Of a stretch of 64,000 bases of DNA, positions 35,337 to 43,292 are shown piece after piece. Location: positions 1-64,000 of the forward strand of contig JAIXPH010000028.1 of the NCBI GenBank assembly GCA_027486345.1. The letters are read 5' to 3'. Each line of letters begins with the position of its first letter. Position 1 is the first letter of the stretch. The notes beneath the pieces were generated by a model that saw only the letters and a program-made list of their open reading frames with translations, was not told the DNA's origin and searched no databases. The position numbers and the translations under genes are program-made. The stretch is from Paracoccaceae bacterium (GTDB taxonomy: Bacteria; Pseudomonadota; Alphaproteobacteria; Rhodobacterales; Rhodobacteraceae).

Positions 35337-36720
35337 TTATTGTGCCGTCAGCCGCAGAACGGCGATGTTCTTGCTGCCGTCTGTCGCGGTGGTGGTGCCT
35401 GCAACGACGATCAGCTTGTCGCCCTGCACGGCCACGCCGGTCGCCATATCATCGCCATCCCCAAGCGAGATGTTGACGATCCCGTTTTCGGTGCCGTCAT
35501 CCGCGGTGCCAAAGCCCTGGTCCAGCGCGCCTGCCGCATCATAGCGGGCAACGGCGATGTTGGTGCTGTCGCCTTCCTGATGGTAACCCGCCACAACAAT
35601 GCTGCCATTGTCTTGGACCGCCACGCCGGTGGCAAAGTCATTGCCTTCGCCCAGCGAGGTAGAGACAAAGCCGTTCGGGGTGCCATCTTCCGACACGCCG
35701 AATGCGTCATCCGGGGTGCCATCCGCGTTCAGACGGGCCACGATGAAGTTCGACGATCCATCCGCCGACACGCTGTCACCGGCCACAACGATCTTGCCAT
35801 CGGCCTGCAGCGCCAGATCGCGCGCGACATCATTGCCGTCACCCAGCGAGATGTTGACAAAGCCTTCCGGCGTGCCGTCATCGCCCGATGCGCCAAAGGT
35901 GGCATCCGGTACGCCCGATGCGTCATAGCGCGCGACCAGCATGTTGGACGATCCGTCTTCGGCGACACGGGACCCGGCGACGACGATCTTGCCATCCGCA
36001 TCCAGCGCCACAGCGTTGGCGGTGTCATTGCCTTCGCCCAGCGAGGTGGCGACAAAGCCGTTCGGGGTGCCGTCTTCGGACTGGCCAAAGCTTTCGTCCA
36101 CGCTGCCATCGGCGTTCAGGCGCGCGACGATGATGTTGGTCGATCCGTCCGCAACCACGCTGTCGCCGACAACAACGATCTTGCCATCGGCCTGAATGGC
36201 CACGTCGCGGGCCACGTCATTGCCGTCGCCGAGCGAGATGTTAACGATACCATTAGCGGTGCCATCATCGGCGGTGCCAAACCCTTCGTCCAGCGTGCCA
36301 TCAGCGTTGACGCGCAGAACGACCATGTTGGTCGATGCGCCCTCTTCGTGATAGCCCGCCACGACAACCTTGCCATCGGCCTGTGCCGCGATGGCGGTGC
36401 CGAAGTCATTGCCGTCACCCAGCGAGATATTCACCACGCCATTCGGGGTGCCATCGTCTTCGCCAACGCCAAAGCCCGCGTCAAACGCGCCCTCTGCCGT
36501 GTAGCGCACGATGACGATGTCATTGCTTTCGCCATTGTGACGGTTGCCCACCACCATGACCGTGCCATCCGCGCCAACGGACAGGTCTTCGCCCACATCA
36601 TCGCCATTGCCCAGCGAGGTGGCGACAACGCCTGCCGGGGTGCCATCTTCCTCGCCCGCGCCGAACGATGCGTCCAACTCGCCTGCGCCGCCCGCAGCCC
36701 ACGCGATGCTGGCGATCAGG
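35337..36720 (-). repeat. Seven-fold tandem repeat of about 192 bp inside the propeller gene
   Basis: The coding repeats are also visible in DNA, for example the recurrent CCCAGCGAGATGTTGAC / CCCAGCGAGGT segments spaced about 190 bases apart. Such DNA may vary in copy number by recombination. Confidence 0.75.
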
Positions 36721-36782
36721 GCGAGTGCCGAGACCGTGCCCAGACCGATGGCTTTCTGGCCAATCTTGGTTTCAAACTTCAT
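35337..36782 (-). CDS. Secreted protein of seven tandem beta-propeller repeats (delta-60/DUF5122 type)
   Basis: A 481-residue exported protein. After the signal region (IGLGTVSALALIASIAWA) it consists of seven repeats of 62-66 residues, each of the form DGTPNG.VNISLGDGND...A.QADGKIVVAG...DGS.N..VAR.NADG..D..FG. Seven repeats suggest one closed seven-bladed propeller. The SLGDGND turn is acidic and might bind calcium. The start at 36782 follows GAGGA; the ORF-track start is 15 codons further out. Function unknown: possibly a cell-surface or envelope protein. Confidence 0.8.
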   Translation of the reverse strand: MKFETKIGQKAIGLGTVSALALIASIAWAAGGAGELDASFGAGEEDGTPAGVVATSLGNGDDVGEDLSVGADGTVMVVGNRHNGESNDIVIVRYTAEGAFDAGFGVGEDDGTPNGVVNISLGDGNDFGTAIAAQADGKVVVAGYHEEGASTNMVVLRVNADGTLDEGFGTADDGTANGIVNISLGDGNDVARDVAIQADGKIVVVGDSVVADGSTNIIVARLNADGSVDESFGQSEDGTPNGFVATSLGEGNDTANAVALDADGKIVVAGSRVAEDGSSNMLVARYDASGVPDATFGASGDDGTPEGFVNISLGDGNDVARDLALQADGKIVVAGDSVSADGSSNFIVARLNADGTPDDAFGVSEDGTPNGFVSTSLGEGNDFATGVAVQDNGSIVVAGYHQEGDSTNIAVARYDAAGALDQGFGTADDGTENGIVNISLGDGDDMATGVAVQGDKLIVVAGTTTATDGSKNIAVLRLTAQ

Positions 36783-36797
36783 GTCGATAATCCTCAT

Positions 36798-37140
36798 GCC
36801 GATGGTCGACCGGCCAGCCGCCGTCATTGCCCGGCGATGCTTTCCCCGAGGCCAAGACGCGACGCTGCCCTGATCTGGTGGCAGGATAGGCGCATGCCCC
36901 GTCTGGACAGAAGCGGGGCTTTATTGCGGGACAGGGTGCGATCAGGGGTGAAAGTCACGCAAAAACAGATGCTTGCATGTAATTTTTCCCGGTTGGAAAC
37001 CCTTTTTTATTGGCGCATGACGAGTCTGCGCACGCCGCGCAACCCAAGCGTGCAACGCGTCAATGGCGCAAGGCCCGACCACGGGCATGGCATGCCGCTG
37101 GCTGCGATGCCACATAGGTACGCGGACATTGAAGGGAGGG
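36798..37140. other. Intergenic region without a recognisable gene
   Basis: About 340 bases between the propeller gene and the SRP RNA. It is locally AT-richer near 36960-37020. A plus-strand GCCCCG/CGGGGC hairpin followed by TTTATT lies at 36896-36925 without an obvious gene in front of it. No tRNA or credible ORF is seen. Confidence 0.5.
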
Positions 37141-37240
37141 GTGAGAGGCTGGACAACGACCCAAGCGGGGCTCGTTACGGCTGCTTCCTTCCGGACCTGA
37201 CCGGGTTGGCGAGGCGCTCGCCCGCGCCAACCTCTCGGGG
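37139..37240 (-). ncRNA. ffs: Signal recognition particle RNA (4.5S RNA)
   Basis: The minus strand contains GGTCAGGTCCGGAAGGAAGC, the nearly invariant apical domain of bacterial SRP RNA that binds Ffh. The ends pair as GAGAGG (5') with CCTCTC (3'), giving a hairpin of about 100 bases, the normal length of small bacterial SRP RNA. Ends are estimated from base pairing. A good promoter lies just upstream. Confidence 0.95.
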
Positions 37241-37243
37241 GGT

Positions 37244-37272
37244 GATATAGGGGGGCGGGGGTGGATTCGCAA
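37244..37272 (-). promoter_or_regulatory. Promoter of the SRP RNA gene
   Basis: On the minus strand TTGCGA (37272-37267), a 17-base spacer and TATATC (37249-37244) place transcription start about at 37237, agreeing with the predicted 5' end of the RNA. Confidence 0.7.
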
Positions 37273-37322
37273 GCGGATAGCGCGCGGTGCCTCCGGGGAC
37301 GCTCCTGCGCGTGGCTTGGGCC

Positions 37323-37949
37323 TCAGAGCAGCCCGGCCAGACGCGCGCCGGTCCAAAGGTCGGCGGCCAGATGGCGGGCAAACCGGCCATCGGTGCGCTG
37401 CACATCCGGGACCTGCACCACGACGCAGCCGGCACGGTGGGCGGCCTCGGCCCCGACATCGCTGTCTTCGAACACCAGACAGCGCGCCGGATCGACGCCG
37501 ATGCGTTCGGCGGCCAGAAGATAGGGGTCGGGCGCGGGCTTGGGCGCGGTGACATCGTCAAGGGTGATGATGGTGCGGAAATGCGGGGTCAGACCGGCGC
37601 GGTCCAGTTTCCAATGCGCGCCTGTGCGCCCGGTGGAGGTGACCAGCGCCATCGGTTGGCGGATCGCGCGCAGCAGGTCATGCGCGCCGGATTTCATCGG
37701 CACCCCGGCCTCCAGCCCCTGTTGAAAGCCGCGTTTCCATGCGGCGGAAAAACCTGCCTCATCCAGCCCCGGAAAGGCGGCGCGAATGATTTCGACCCCG
37801 GCCGGTTCGGCCTTGCCCACCAACTGGTGCATGAAGCTTTCTTCCACCGCATGGCCGAATTCGGCAAAGGCTTGCACGCCCGCCGTCATCGCCACGCTTT
37901 CGGTGTCGATCAGGGTGCCGTCGAGATCGAAGAATACCGCGTCGAACAT
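37323..37949 (-). CDS. HAD-superfamily phosphatase (phosphoglycolate-phosphatase-like)
   Basis: A 208-residue cytoplasmic hydrolase with motif I FFDLDGTLIDTES (nucleophile D8, acid D10), motif II TSTGR, motif III lysine in APKPAPDP and motif IV FEDSDVGAEAA. The helical cap between motifs I and II places it in subfamily IA, with members acting on phosphoglycolate, beta-phosphoglucomutase substrates or sugar phosphates. The exact substrate is not deducible. Single gene between ffs and the nucleotidase gene. Confidence 0.88.
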   Translation of the reverse strand: MFDAVFFDLDGTLIDTESVAMTAGVQAFAEFGHAVEESFMHQLVGKAEPAGVEIIRAAFPGLDEAGFSAAWKRGFQQGLEAGVPMKSGAHDLLRAIRQPMALVTSTGRTGAHWKLDRAGLTPHFRTIITLDDVTAPKPAPDPYLLAAERIGVDPARCLVFEDSDVGAEAAHRAGCVVVQVPDVQRTDGRFARHLAADLWTGARLAGLL

Positions 37950-37999
37950 GTCGCCCCGTTCTTGCTTGCCATCCTAGGGATGACCCCGCCCTTAGCGCA

Positions 38000-39901
38000 T
38001 CACAGCCGCAGGCGAAAGCGCAGGAATCCGTCGGGCGTCATCTCCATGGGCTCGGGGGGCGGGTCGGTCGGGGGGGCGGTGTCACGCGCGGCGGGGGAAG
38101 ACAGGAAGGTGACAGAGGTGCCGGGCATCGGCACGAAGCCCCAACCGCTGGCGGCGGGGGGCAGGGCGGTGCCCCGGGCGCGCAGATGCGCGGCCACCAC
38201 GTCGCGGACGGGGGTGCCGTCATCCAGCACCAGATTGCCGCGTTCGGTGCCCGCAAAGCCGGACCCGCCGTTGGATCGGTAGCCATTCGTCGCCACGATG
38301 AAGGAGTGCGCCGGGTTCAGCGGGGCCCCGCGCCATGTCAGGCCGGTGATGCGCTGTGCCTCCGGTGCGACCAGCCGGCCGCGTGTGTCAAAGCGCGCGG
38401 GCTGGGACAAGTCGATGCGGAAATCCAGACCGTGGATCAGGTCGAAGTTGAAGGCGGGAAAGTCCGGGTTGATCAGCGGCTGATCCGCTTCGCCGGGCAG
38501 GATGCGGTTGTACAGGCCCGCCGCCCGTTCCAGCCATAGGGCGATTTCCGCCCCTGTCAGGCGCAGCGCGGTCAGCGTGTTGGGATGGGGATAAAGGTCG
38601 AGCACATGGCGCAGCATCAGATCGCCCGCCGGAATGTCCACGTAGTACCCCGGCCCGCCGCGCCCCCCCGCCTTGAACGGAGCGACAGCCGAGAGGACGG
38701 GCAGGTGGCCCATGGGTCCCTCCCGCAGGGCGTCGGCCACATGGAGGCCTTGGGCAAGCGCCAGAAGCCGCAGCGCGGGGCTGGGGGCGACCAGCGCGAA
38801 ATGCGTGGTCATGGGATGGTCCACCCGCCCCAAGCGTCCGCGCACCCAGTCCAGCGTGCGCTGATGGGCGGCCAGAACCTCGGGCGCGGCGGGGGCGGCC
38901 CCGTCGGTATGCGCGGGTCGGGTGTCCACCCGATGCGACAGGACGCGCCATGCCGCCGTGTCGCCACGCTCCAGCAGCAGGTCGATCACGCCCAGCCTTG
39001 CGCCATAGGCCCCGGCCATGACGGCGGGCTTGCCGGCAAGGGTGCCACGGCGCGCATCCACGCCGTCTTGTGCCGGAAGTTCCGGCGCGGGAAAGACCTG
39101 ATGGGTATGGCCCATGACCACGGCATCCACGCCGGGCAGCGCGGCCAGGGCCAGCGCGGCGTTTTCCATTCCCGGCTCGGCAAGGCTTGGCCCGATCCCG
39201 GTATGGGCCAGCACCACGACAAGGTCCGCCCCCTCGGCCCGCAGGCGGGGCAGGGTGCGGCGCGCGGCGGTGAGGATATCCTCGATCCGCACCCGGCCTT
39301 CGAGATGCCCACGCTCCCACACGGCGGTTTGCGGCGGCAAGAAGCCCGTCACCCCGATCCGCAGGGGGTGAGGGTGTCCGGTCTCATCGATCAGCACGCG
39401 GTCCAGCAGCACCCATGGCGCGACAAGGTTCAGCGCCTCGGGTCGGTGGTTGGGCAGGTCACGTGGCGCGGCGGCGATGGCATTGGCGCTGACCACCGGA
39501 AAGGCCGCGGCGTCCACAGCCCGGATCAGATGCGGCAAGCCGTGACTGAAGTCGTGATTGCCCAGCGTGCCCGCGTCATAGCCCAAGGCATTCATCGCGA
39601 GGATCACCGGATTGACCGGGCTTTGCGCTGCCATCCCGTCCTGCGCCGCCAGATCGCCGAGCGCGCTGCCTTGCAGAAAATCGCCATTGTCGAACAGCAG
39701 GCAATTGGGCAATTCGGCCCGCGCGTCGGCGATGACACGGGCCAACGCGGCCATGCCGGTGCCCGGTGCCGGACAGTCCGTGGCATAATCCCACGGCAGG
39801 ACCTGCGCATGCAGATCGGTGGTGGACAACAGACGCAGGCGGAGCAGGACAGAGCGCCCCGGCCAGGGCAAGCCTTGTCGATCCTTGGAAACGTCTGCCA
39901 T
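38000..39901 (-). CDS. 5'-nucleotidase / 2',3'-cyclic phosphodiesterase family metallophosphoesterase
   Basis: A 633-residue two-domain enzyme. The N-terminal calcineurin-like domain has STTDLHAQ, FDNGDFLQG, GNHDFSHG and VMGHTHQVFP metal-binding motifs. The C-terminal nucleotide-binding domain includes ATNGYRSNGGSGF. Size and motifs resemble CpdB. Unlike CpdB, no signal peptide is seen at the chosen start or nearby, so its location is unclear. Reaction: hydrolysis of 2',3'-cyclic nucleotides or 5'/3'-nucleotides to nucleosides. It is divergent from nudC with about 230 bases between. Confidence 0.85.
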   Translation of the reverse strand: MADVSKDRQGLPWPGRSVLLRLRLLSTTDLHAQVLPWDYATDCPAPGTGMAALARVIADARAELPNCLLFDNGDFLQGSALGDLAAQDGMAAQSPVNPVILAMNALGYDAGTLGNHDFSHGLPHLIRAVDAAAFPVVSANAIAAAPRDLPNHRPEALNLVAPWVLLDRVLIDETGHPHPLRIGVTGFLPPQTAVWERGHLEGRVRIEDILTAARRTLPRLRAEGADLVVVLAHTGIGPSLAEPGMENAALALAALPGVDAVVMGHTHQVFPAPELPAQDGVDARRGTLAGKPAVMAGAYGARLGVIDLLLERGDTAAWRVLSHRVDTRPAHTDGAAPAAPEVLAAHQRTLDWVRGRLGRVDHPMTTHFALVAPSPALRLLALAQGLHVADALREGPMGHLPVLSAVAPFKAGGRGGPGYYVDIPAGDLMLRHVLDLYPHPNTLTALRLTGAEIALWLERAAGLYNRILPGEADQPLINPDFPAFNFDLIHGLDFRIDLSQPARFDTRGRLVAPEAQRITGLTWRGAPLNPAHSFIVATNGYRSNGGSGFAGTERGNLVLDDGTPVRDVVAAHLRARGTALPPAASGWGFVPMPGTSVTFLSSPAARDTAPPTDPPPEPMEMTPDGFLRFRLRL

Positions 39902-40131
39902 CCATCACCCTTTGCATCGGGCCGGTGGCTGCATGGTCTGGCAGGTGTCATCAGGACACCCGCCGTTCGGCAAAGCTCTGCGGCCCGTTTCGCTTTGGCT
40001 AGCAGGTCGCGTCCGGTCTTGCAACCTGTGCGTGTGCGCGCTGTGACATGAGCCTTTGCAGCGCTGCCGTGCCATGCCACAAGGTCGCGGTCCGGCGCAC
40101 AGAGCCGTGGCGCAACGAGGGGAAGCGGGAC

Positions 40132-41091
40132 ATGCGTATCGCCGAGACGGTCACCTTTGGCGGCTCCGGTCTGGACCGCGCGGCACATCTGCGCGGCGAT
40201 GCGGCGGCGGTGGCAGCCTGTCTGGCGGCCGGACGGGTCTTGCCCCTGTGGCAGGGCAAGCCCTTGATGCGGGGCGCAGAGGATCTGGGCTGGCTGGCGG
40301 CGGGGCATGCGGTGCTGGCCGATGCGGTGGCCGCGCCGGTGTTTCTGGGGCTGGACGAAGCGGGCACGGGTCTTTTCGCGCAGGACGTCTCTGGCTGGCA
40401 GCCCGGTGCCGGGGTCGAGACGGTGCAGCCCGGTTTTCTGGACCCCACGGCGCAGCGCCATCCCGCGCTGACCGGGGAGTTCAGCTTTCAGGAATTGCGC
40501 GCGGTCATGGCGGCTCTGACGCCGCGCGCAGCGGAACTGGCGGCGACGGCGCGGGCGATCACGGGCTGGCACCGCAGCCACGGGTTCTGCGCGGCCTGCG
40601 GGGCCGCAAGTGTGGTGGCCAAGGCCGGATGGCAGCGCGATTGCCCGGCCTGCGGCACCTCGCATTTCCCGCGCACTGATCCGGTGGTCATCATGCTGAT
40701 CACCCATGGCAACCGGGTGCTGCTGGGGCGCAACGCCGCTTGGCCGCAGGGGATGTTTTCGTTGCTGGCGGGCTTCATCGAACCGGGTGAGACGATGGAG
40801 GCCGCCGTCCGCCGCGAGGTGTTCGAAGAGGCGGGCATCCGCGTCGGGCCGGTGCGCTATCTGGCCAGCCAGCCCTGGCCCTTCCCCGCTTCCTTGATGT
40901 TCGGCTGTGCCGGTGAGGCGCTGGATGACGCCATCACCATCGACCCCGAAGAGATCGAGGATGCCCGCTGGATCACCCGCGAAGAGATGCTGACCGTGAC
41001 GGCGGGGGTGCACCCCGAGATCAAACCTGCCCGCAAAGGGGCCATCGCGCATTTCCTGATTGCCAATTGGCTTGCCGACAGGCTGGATTGA
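40132..41091 (+). CDS. nudC: NAD+/NADH pyrophosphatase (Nudix), may also act as RNA decapping enzyme
   Basis: A 319-residue Nudix hydrolase that cleaves NADH to NMNH and AMP and, in E. coli, removes NAD caps from RNA. A four-cysteine zinc ribbon (FCAACG...CPACG) precedes the Nudix box GFIEPGETMEAAVRREVFEEAGI, and the NADH-specific SQPWPFPASLM follows it, a diagnostic combination. The start at 40132 is supported by upstream GAGGGGAAGCGGG; the longer ORF-track start has an atypical extension. Confidence 0.95.
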   Translation: MRIAETVTFGGSGLDRAAHLRGDAAAVAACLAAGRVLPLWQGKPLMRGAEDLGWLAAGHAVLADAVAAPVFLGLDEAGTGLFAQDVSGWQPGAGVETVQPGFLDPTAQRHPALTGEFSFQELRAVMAALTPRAAELAATARAITGWHRSHGFCAACGAASVVAKAGWQRDCPACGTSHFPRTDPVVIMLITHGNRVLLGRNAAWPQGMFSLLAGFIEPGETMEAAVRREVFEEAGIRVGPVRYLASQPWPFPASLMFGCAGEALDDAITIDPEEIEDARWITREEMLTVTAGVHPEIKPARKGAIAHFLIANWLADRLD

Positions 41092-41149
41092 ACCCACATA
41101 ACAGCGTAAAGCAAAAAGTCGGAATGGTAGGCGTGTTGAAGGCAGGCAC

Positions 41150-41623
41150 ATGAAACTCAGCGGCAGGACCGATATTCAGGCCCCCGTGGAATTCGTCTTC
41201 GATGCGATTTCCGATTTTGATTTCTGGGAACGTGCCGCGCTGCGGCGCGGAGCGGAAGTCACCCGCACCGACAAACTGCGCCAGCCCGCCCCGGGGATGA
41301 GCTGGATGATCCGCTTTGGCTGGCGCGGGCGGGAACGTCAGAAGCATGTGGTGCTCAAGCAGCTTGACCGGCCAAACGCGGTGGCGGTCGATGGCGACAG
41401 CCCGTCGGTCGAAGGCGGGGCGACCTTGGAACTCGTGGCGTTGTCGGCCACGCGGGTGCGCATTCTCGTGCAGACCACGATCAAGCCGCGCACCCTTGCG
41501 GCGCGACTGTTTGTCCAATCGATGCGGCTGGCGCGCGGCAAGGTGGCGGCGCGCTATGACAAGAAGCTGCGCCAGATGGCCACGATCATCGAACAGCGCT
41601 ACGAAGAGTCGCGCCGGGGATAG
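41150..41623 (+). CDS. SRPBCC (START-like) family protein
   Basis: A 157-residue single-domain protein of the polyketide cyclase/START fold. It begins with a beta-strand KLSGRTDIQAPVEFVFDAISDF typical of the family and ends in a long amphipathic helix. It should bind a hydrophobic ligand or lipid, but no specific role can be inferred. It lies between nudC and the convergent prephenate dehydratase gene. Confidence 0.75.
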   Translation: MKLSGRTDIQAPVEFVFDAISDFDFWERAALRRGAEVTRTDKLRQPAPGMSWMIRFGWRGRERQKHVVLKQLDRPNAVAVDGDSPSVEGGATLELVALSATRVRILVQTTIKPRTLAARLFVQSMRLARGKVAARYDKKLRQMATIIEQRYEESRRG

Positions 41624-41626
41624 GCC

Positions 41627-42469
41627 TCAGCGGCGGCGGTCCGACGGATAGACGCCCAGCATGTTCAGCTCGGTCGTGAAGTAGCGCAGCTCGTCCAATG
41701 CGCGGGCGACGTTGGCATCCTCGGGGTGGCCTTCGATGTCGGCGTAGAATTCCGTCGCCGTGAAGCTGCCGCCAACCATGTAGCTTTCCAGCTTGGTCAT
41801 GTTCACGCCATTGGTCGCAAAGCCGCCCAGCGCCTTGTAGAGCGCTGCCGGGATGTTGCGGACGCGGAAGGTGAAGGTGGTGATCATCTCGCCCGCGCCA
41901 CGGCGGGACTGGTCGGCCTCGCGGCTCATGACCAGAAAGCGGGTGGTGTTGTTGGCGTGATCCTCGATGTGGCGGGCGACCACGTCCAGCCCGTAGATCT
42001 GCGCGGCCAATTCGCTGGCCAGTGCGGCACGGGTCTTGTCCCCGGCCTCGGCCACCTCACGGGCGGCGCGGGCGTTGTCGGTGCTGACGCGGCCCTTGAT
42101 TCCATGCGCTTTCAGGAAACCCGCGCATTGCGGCAGGATGACCACGTGGCCATGCGCCTCGCGGATGTCCTCCAACCGTGCACCGGGCACGCCCAGAAGG
42201 TTGACATGGACCCGCACGAAGGCCTCATCCACGATGTGCAGACCGGCCTTCGGCAAGAGGCTGTGCACATCCGCAACCCGGCCATAGGTCGAATTCTCGA
42301 CGGCCAGCATGCCCAGATCGACCTCGCCCGCGCGGGTCATTTCAACAACATCTTCAAAGGTCTGGCAGGGAACGGCCTCATAGCCGGGGCGGGCTTGCGC
42401 GCAGGCTTGGTGGGAATAGGCGCCCAGTTCGCCCTGAAATGCGATCCGACCCTTGCTCTGCCCCGTCAT
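41627..42469 (-). CDS. pheA: Prephenate dehydratase
   Basis: A 280-residue monofunctional enzyme making phenylpyruvate from prephenate for phenylalanine synthesis. The PDT domain has RIAFQGELGAYSHQA, AVENSTYGRV and the catalytic NNTTRFLVM motif near residue 180; an ACT regulatory domain follows (TFTFRVRNIPAALYKALGGFATNGVNMTKLESY) for feedback by phenylalanine. There is no chorismate mutase domain. The ATG at 42469 is chosen from the family N-terminus and a GGGGGCG upstream. Confidence 0.94.
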   Translation of the reverse strand: MTGQSKGRIAFQGELGAYSHQACAQARPGYEAVPCQTFEDVVEMTRAGEVDLGMLAVENSTYGRVADVHSLLPKAGLHIVDEAFVRVHVNLLGVPGARLEDIREAHGHVVILPQCAGFLKAHGIKGRVSTDNARAAREVAEAGDKTRAALASELAAQIYGLDVVARHIEDHANNTTRFLVMSREADQSRRGAGEMITTFTFRVRNIPAALYKALGGFATNGVNMTKLESYMVGGSFTATEFYADIEGHPEDANVARALDELRYFTTELNMLGVYPSDRRR

Positions 42470-42593
42470 GCCGCGCCCCCGAAATTCCGACAAAAAGCCC
42501 CTGCGGGGCAATCGGTCGCGCTAGTACACCTTGAAACAGGTGGGGGGAAGCAGATAGATACCGCGCCAAAGAACGGCCAAAGGAAGGCGAGAC

Positions 42594-43118
42594 ATGTTCG
42601 ACACGATGACCATGACCAAGACGGTGGGGGCGGTTTGCGGCTCGCTTCTGGTGTTCCTGCTGGGCGGCTGGGCGGCAAGCTCTCTGTATCACGTCGGGGC
42701 GGAAGGCCATGGCGCGGAAGGTGAACTGACGCAGGCCTATTCCATCGACACCGGCGCCGAGGAAGCCCCCGCCGCCGAAGAAGAAGGGCCGGACTTCGCC
42801 ACCGTGCTGGCATCGGCCGATGCGGCCGCAGGCGAGAAGGTCTTTGCCAAGTGCAAATCCTGCCACCACATCGATGGCACCGACGCGACCGGCCCGCACC
42901 TGAACGGCGTGGTTGACCGTCAAAAGGCCGCCGCCGCCGGTTACGCCTATTCCGAAGCGCTGGCCGCGATGTCCGCTGATGCCTGGACCCCGGAAAACCT
43001 GAACGGCTTCCTCACCAGCCCCAAGAACTACATGCCGGGCACCAAGATGTCCTTCGCCGGTCTGCCGAAAGTCGAAGACCGCGCCAATGTGATCGCCTAT
43101 CTCGCGACGCTGAAATAA
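42594..43118 (+). CDS. Membrane-anchored cytochrome c (c552/cy-like)
   Basis: A 174-residue protein with an uncleaved N-terminal anchor ([23 protein letters not shown]), an Ala/Glu-rich linker of about 35 residues and a class I cytochrome c domain. Heme binds at C87-x-x-C90-H91 (CKSCH) and the axial methionine is probably M152 in PGTKMSF. This layout equals CycM/cytochrome c552 of Paracoccus and cytochrome cy of Rhodobacter, electron carriers from the bc1 complex to cbb3 or aa3 oxidases. A cbb3 oxidase is encoded 12.5 kb downstream. Confidence 0.92.
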   Translation: MFDTMTMTKTVGAVCGSLLVFLLGGWAASSLYHVGAEGHGAEGELTQAYSIDTGAEEAPAAEEEGPDFATVLASADAAAGEKVFAKCKSCHHIDGTDATGPHLNGVVDRQKAAAAGYAYSEALAAMSADAWTPENLNGFLTSPKNYMPGTKMSFAGLPKVEDRANVIAYLATLK

Positions 43119-43144
43119 CGGCACCTGCCTGTGGCAGCGCCCTG

Positions 43145-43177
43145 CGCCCGGTCCGAAAGGCCGGGCGTTTTGCTTTT
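43145..43177 (+). terminator. Rho-independent terminator after the cytochrome c gene
   Basis: CGCCCGG-tccgaaagg-CCGGGCG followed by TTTTGCTTTT, 27 bases after the stop codon. Confidence 0.85.
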
Positions 43178-43292
43178 GCGCGACGGTTTCACGCAATCGC
43201 AACTTGCCCTTGGCGATGCGGCGGCTAACCTGTCAGATCAGGCGAAGGCGGTGCGGGGCGAACCGCGCCCGAAGCGACAGGGGAAGAGTGGC

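Noticed and set aside
36896-36925. Plus-strand hairpin plus TTTATT between the propeller gene and ffs
   Set aside because: Looks like a terminator, but no plus-strand gene precedes it, so it was only noted within the intergenic entry.
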